Of a DNA stretch of 64,000 nucleotides, positions 61,567 to 64,000 are shown one piece after another. Every line of letters starts with the position of its first letter. The stretch's first letter is position 1. Position numbers and translations under genes: made by a program. This DNA is from Falciphora oryzae (taxonomy: Eukaryota > Ascomycota > Sordariomycetes > Magnaporthales > Magnaporthaceae): contig JNVV01000052.1 in NCBI GenBank assembly GCA_000733355.1, positions 21,254 to 85,253 on the forward strand, read 5' to 3'. A model generated the notes under the pieces. The model made no database searches. It saw nothing but the letters and a program-made list of their open reading frames with translations, and had not been told where the DNA came from.

Positions 61567-62480
61567 CTTGAAGGGGGGAATACCGGACAAGGACGGCGAG
61601 ATGAGTTAGAAGAGTGGTAGGTGAAGAGTCGAGGTGAAATAGCGATATCGGTGCGAAAACAGGGTAGAAGAACCAACGAGTAGAGGGGGTTAGAGGTTGA
61701 TAGGAAGACTTGAGGAGATCCCTGGTGTGATGTCGAGAAAATATTTTCGTTCCAAGAGACGAGGAAATGGCTTGGTTATATAGATTTTGAATCTCGCATA
61801 TGTGAGCCTTCTCCTTCTGCTCAACTATGCGAGGCGCAGGTCTTCTCACGGAGGCCCCCTCTCAAAACACAGCTCTCCCCGCCCAGACAGGTGGTGGCGT
61901 TCACAGTCCACTCTTTGCCAAACGCGGAGGACTCAAGCCAGCCACTTGCCTACCGGCTTCCGTGCAGCTATTCCCGTTCCTCTCATGTATCAGGGGAGGC
62001 GGACTCAAGCCAGCCACTTTCCCGTCAGTTTTCGTGCAACCATTCCCATTTCACAAGTCCAGCTAAATGCGCAATAATCTCAGGAGACTGGCCTAGAACA
62101 TGAAGAGTCGTTTTTGATGCTATTCCTTGCTTTCTACAGACAGGGATTTCAGCGAGACAGGCTTGTTCCGTGCCGTGATTGCCCAGAGTAGCTACGTGAC
62201 GCCGTCGATTGCATGGACGTGCTCCTTCGAATAAGAGGCTCTTCCGGGCCACCCACCCTTTTTGCTCGTTCACCCACCCCCGCACCGATATCGGGCCGCA
62301 TGGACCTTTTGGTGGCGCACGCACCCAAACGAACACGGGCTTTAATGCAAGGAAGGGGGCACGTCACAACAGAAGGGAAGTAAATAAAGTAAAAAAAAGC
62401 TATCGCCACGTGCAATATATAAACAAAAGTAAAAAACGCAATGTTAGACCGCCAAATTACATAGGAAAAGTGCAGGGGCA
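61567..62480. other. Protease promoter region and repeat-flank DNA
   Basis: Contains the 5' flank of the protease. It also holds an imperfect direct repeat of about 65 bp: units beginning GGACTCAAGCCAGCCACTT near 61928 and GGACTCAAGCCAGCCACTTT near 61998, each followed by a CCGTCAGTTTTCGTGCAAC-like or CCGGCTTCCGTGCAGC-like segment. No gene recognised. Confidence 0.45.
61928..62050. repeat. Two-copy imperfect direct repeat (about 65-70 bp)
   Basis: GGACTCAAGCCAGCCACTT appears near 61929-61947 and again near 61999-62017, with similar downstream sequence (CGTGCAGCTATTCCCGTTCC versus CGTGCAACCATTCCCATTTC). Differences are mostly C/T and G/A, consistent with RIP of a small tandem duplication. Confidence 0.65.
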
Positions 62481-63570
62481 CGGCGTTGAAGCCGTCTATC
62501 TAGGGCTACAAAAGGGCCTAAGAACTCGCAAAGGGATCGACAAACTCCTCCAAAAACGAGGCTAAAGACGAGGCTACCTCTCGAGCCGGCGTTGAGGCCG
62601 GCGTTGAAGGTAGGGAGGTGCCGAGGGTAACTACAGGACCCTCGCCGGCGTCAGATTCGTCCCGTGCCTGCAGGGAAGCGCCCAATTCGTTTTAGGAGTA
62701 ATCCCGCCTGGCACCGGCCGGGATACCCGTGCGGGCCCGCCTTCAAGGCCGTGCCGCCGGCGCCTCGTTACCAAAGGGGCCGGCGCCTAAAGGCCGGCCT
62801 TTTTTGATTCCAACCGGCTCTGTAACTCGTGATAGGGGATCCGTTGCAAAACGACTGCCAGGGTGCAGCCAAAAGTCATCTACAGCGCTAATCTATAGGC
62901 TAAAAACCTTCGGATCACGGCGTTAAGCCTCGTGGAAGGCAATAAGCTCATAGGGACAGGGCAGGCCGTATTGTGCACGCGTAAAGCCAGTGCAAGGGCC
63001 GATATTTAGGCCGTGCGGGTGCAAGCGGGAAGGGATCGTTAAAAGGGCGAGGCGGTTAATTTGTTCGAGGAGGGTAAAGCACCACAACGAAGCTCGCAAA
63101 AGGAGATCCCCTGCCCACGAACGGCCGGCATAATCCCACCTAACGCGATCTAGAGACCTCTATTGGCGCTTTATAAAAGCCGTAATTCTATGCCTCGTTT
63201 GCGTGCGAGTAGCCTGCTCAAATTGGGCCAACGTTAAGCGAAAGGATAGCTCGTAGGTTTTGTTAAAAGAACTAATGTATTTAGCCTAGGTTGGGTGCAT
63301 AGGCCCAACCTACCATGTACTACTCTTATTAGATTATCTACCCTGTACTGTTGTGGGGTTGTGCACAGGAGTAGCGGGCAGGGCTTATAGCGTACCCGGG
63401 GGTGGCTTACAGCATCTACAGCGCTTACCGAAAGCCTGAAGGTGGCCTGTAGCCCCTGTAGGATGCCTAAGCACCCAAATCAGCCGTTGTGGGTCGCACT
63501 GACTCGCCTACCCTGCACATCTACTCTGCACAGAATTGGTCAGGAGTCAATTTGCACAAGTCAGAATTGG
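62481..63570. other. Degenerate repeat-like DNA
   Basis: About 1.1 kb of sequence with scattered stops in all frames and transposon-like texture, including inverted GCCGGC-rich words at 62585-62610 and 62745-62800. A minus-strand frame near 62560-62700 (EGPVVTLGTSLPSTPASTPA, then ASFLEEFVDPFASS) may be a fragment of an element-encoded protein. I cannot assign it to a family. Confidence 0.4.
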
Positions 63571-64000
63571 AGAGAGAGAGAGAGAGAGTATATTTAACGT
63601 CATTATATCGGGATCTACCAGTCCCTGCCTCCCAAGGGGCATATGACGTGCTAGCGCTACCTAAGCTTAACACTAGGCTACATGTTGCTATTAAGGCGGC
63701 TAGCAGATTAAACCCGAAGGCACACGGAAGTCGGGCCGCATTCCGGCGCTCCTTGCTAGTGAGCGGGCGATCGGCGGTAGGGCGTATATATATACGCCGG
63801 GGCGTTGTGAAGCGCTGCGAGTGGTAGTAGTGCTGTCGGCCGGCGGGTGTGCCGGAAAGGGGGCAAGGCCGGGTTGGGCGGGGGGGTCCTCGGGACCTCC
63901 CCTGGGCCCGGCCGGAGGTGCGGGGGACTAACGAGCCTACTGCTAGTCCTAATAGTACAAAGGAAAAGTGAAAACTGCAAAAAAAAAAAAAAAAAAAAAA
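63571..64000. mobile_element. Short interspersed element, copy 2, ending in poly(A)
   Basis: Positions 63571-63921 match the 355-bp element at 4931-5285 along the full length, with many C/T and G/A differences. It starts with a longer (AG)n run, then TATATTTAACGTC and GGGATCTACCAGTCCCTGCC. It contains a perfect palindrome GGCGTATATATATACGCC near 63780-63797 where copy 1 has GGCGAATAAACGCC. After the shared GGCCGGAGGTGC it continues with about 57 nt not present in copy 1 and then a run of at least 22 A that reaches the end of the window. An A-tail points to retroposition. The flanking duplication cannot be tested because the right flank is outside the window. Confidence 0.7.

Noticed and set aside
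1..64000. CRISPR arrays, prokaryotic operons, rRNA genes
   Set aside because: No regularly spaced repeats with unique spacers, no Shine-Dalgarno-linked operons and no rRNA-like sequence. The introns and gene families are eukaryotic.
1..64000. A secondary-metabolite gene cluster
   Set aside because: The GST-like protein, methyltransferase and transporter are near each other, but no PKS, NRPS, terpene cyclase or pathway regulator is present.

Overview
The window looks like nuclear DNA of a filamentous ascomycete, most likely a Sordariomycete saprotroph. The genes are GC-rich with short GT..AG introns of about 47-120 nt, many with CTAAC-type branch points. The window also holds secreted CAZymes, HET-domain loci, a tRNA-Pro(AGG) with an intron, and transposons broken only by in-frame stops, as repeat-induced point mutation (RIP) would do. 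The organism is inferred from gene style; no species marker is present.

Layout. 1-5.3 kb is a low-GC repeat island. It holds an 18-bp minisatellite, a dead Fot1/pogo transposase (+), an inverted-repeat segment, a dead Harbinger/PIF-type transposase (-), and a ~355-bp element flanked by a perfect 15-bp direct repeat. A second copy of that element closes the window (63.57-64 kb) and ends in poly(A). 5.5-9.3 kb carries a small conserved fungal protein, a GST-like protein (-) and an N2227/carnosine-N-methyltransferase-type protein (+). 12.5-17.2 kb carries a sugar transporter, tRNA-Pro(AGG) and a type-B carboxylesterase/lipase. 17.2-21 kb has no recognisable gene. 21-23.1 kb holds a MYND zinc-finger gene followed by two decayed copies of a Pif1-type (probably Helitron) helicase C-terminus.

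23.6-29.4 kb: a GH47 alpha-mannosidase and a GH5 glucanase with a Pro/Ala/Ser-rich stalk and GPI-type tail. 29.6-31.3 kb: HET pseudogene 1. 32.2-32.9 kb: a three-exon secreted cyanovirin-N (CVNH) lectin. 33.4-41.7 kb is a housekeeping block: an unknown two-exon protein, ARPC3 of the Arp2/3 complex, TRM6/GCD10 and a GNAT acetyltransferase. 43.5-50.4 kb: a GH29 alpha-fucosidase and a GH16 glucanase, with a tentative small secreted protein between them. 50.8-53.8 kb: HET pseudogene 2. 55.3-58.2 kb: a single-pass membrane protein with an apple/PAN-like ectodomain (possible frameshift), a small Ser/Gly-rich protein and a three-exon secreted protein. 59.2-61.6 kb: a V8-like serine protease with a long C-terminal region containing an internal repeat, interrupted by a one-base frameshift. 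61.6-64 kb is repeat-rich.

Functional reading. The transporter, lipase, GH5, GH16 and GH29 fit extracellular polymer use and sugar uptake, but they are scattered rather than forming a cluster. GH47, ARPC3 and TRM6 are core genes. The HET pseudogenes, V8-like protease and CVNH lectin are the kinds of gene linked with self/non-self recognition or defence. Three of these four loci are broken, so the accessory part looks like decaying conflict loci between housekeeping genes. Best candidates for something undescribed are the protease C-terminal region, the MYND/helicase arrangement and the 15-bp-flanked repeat family.
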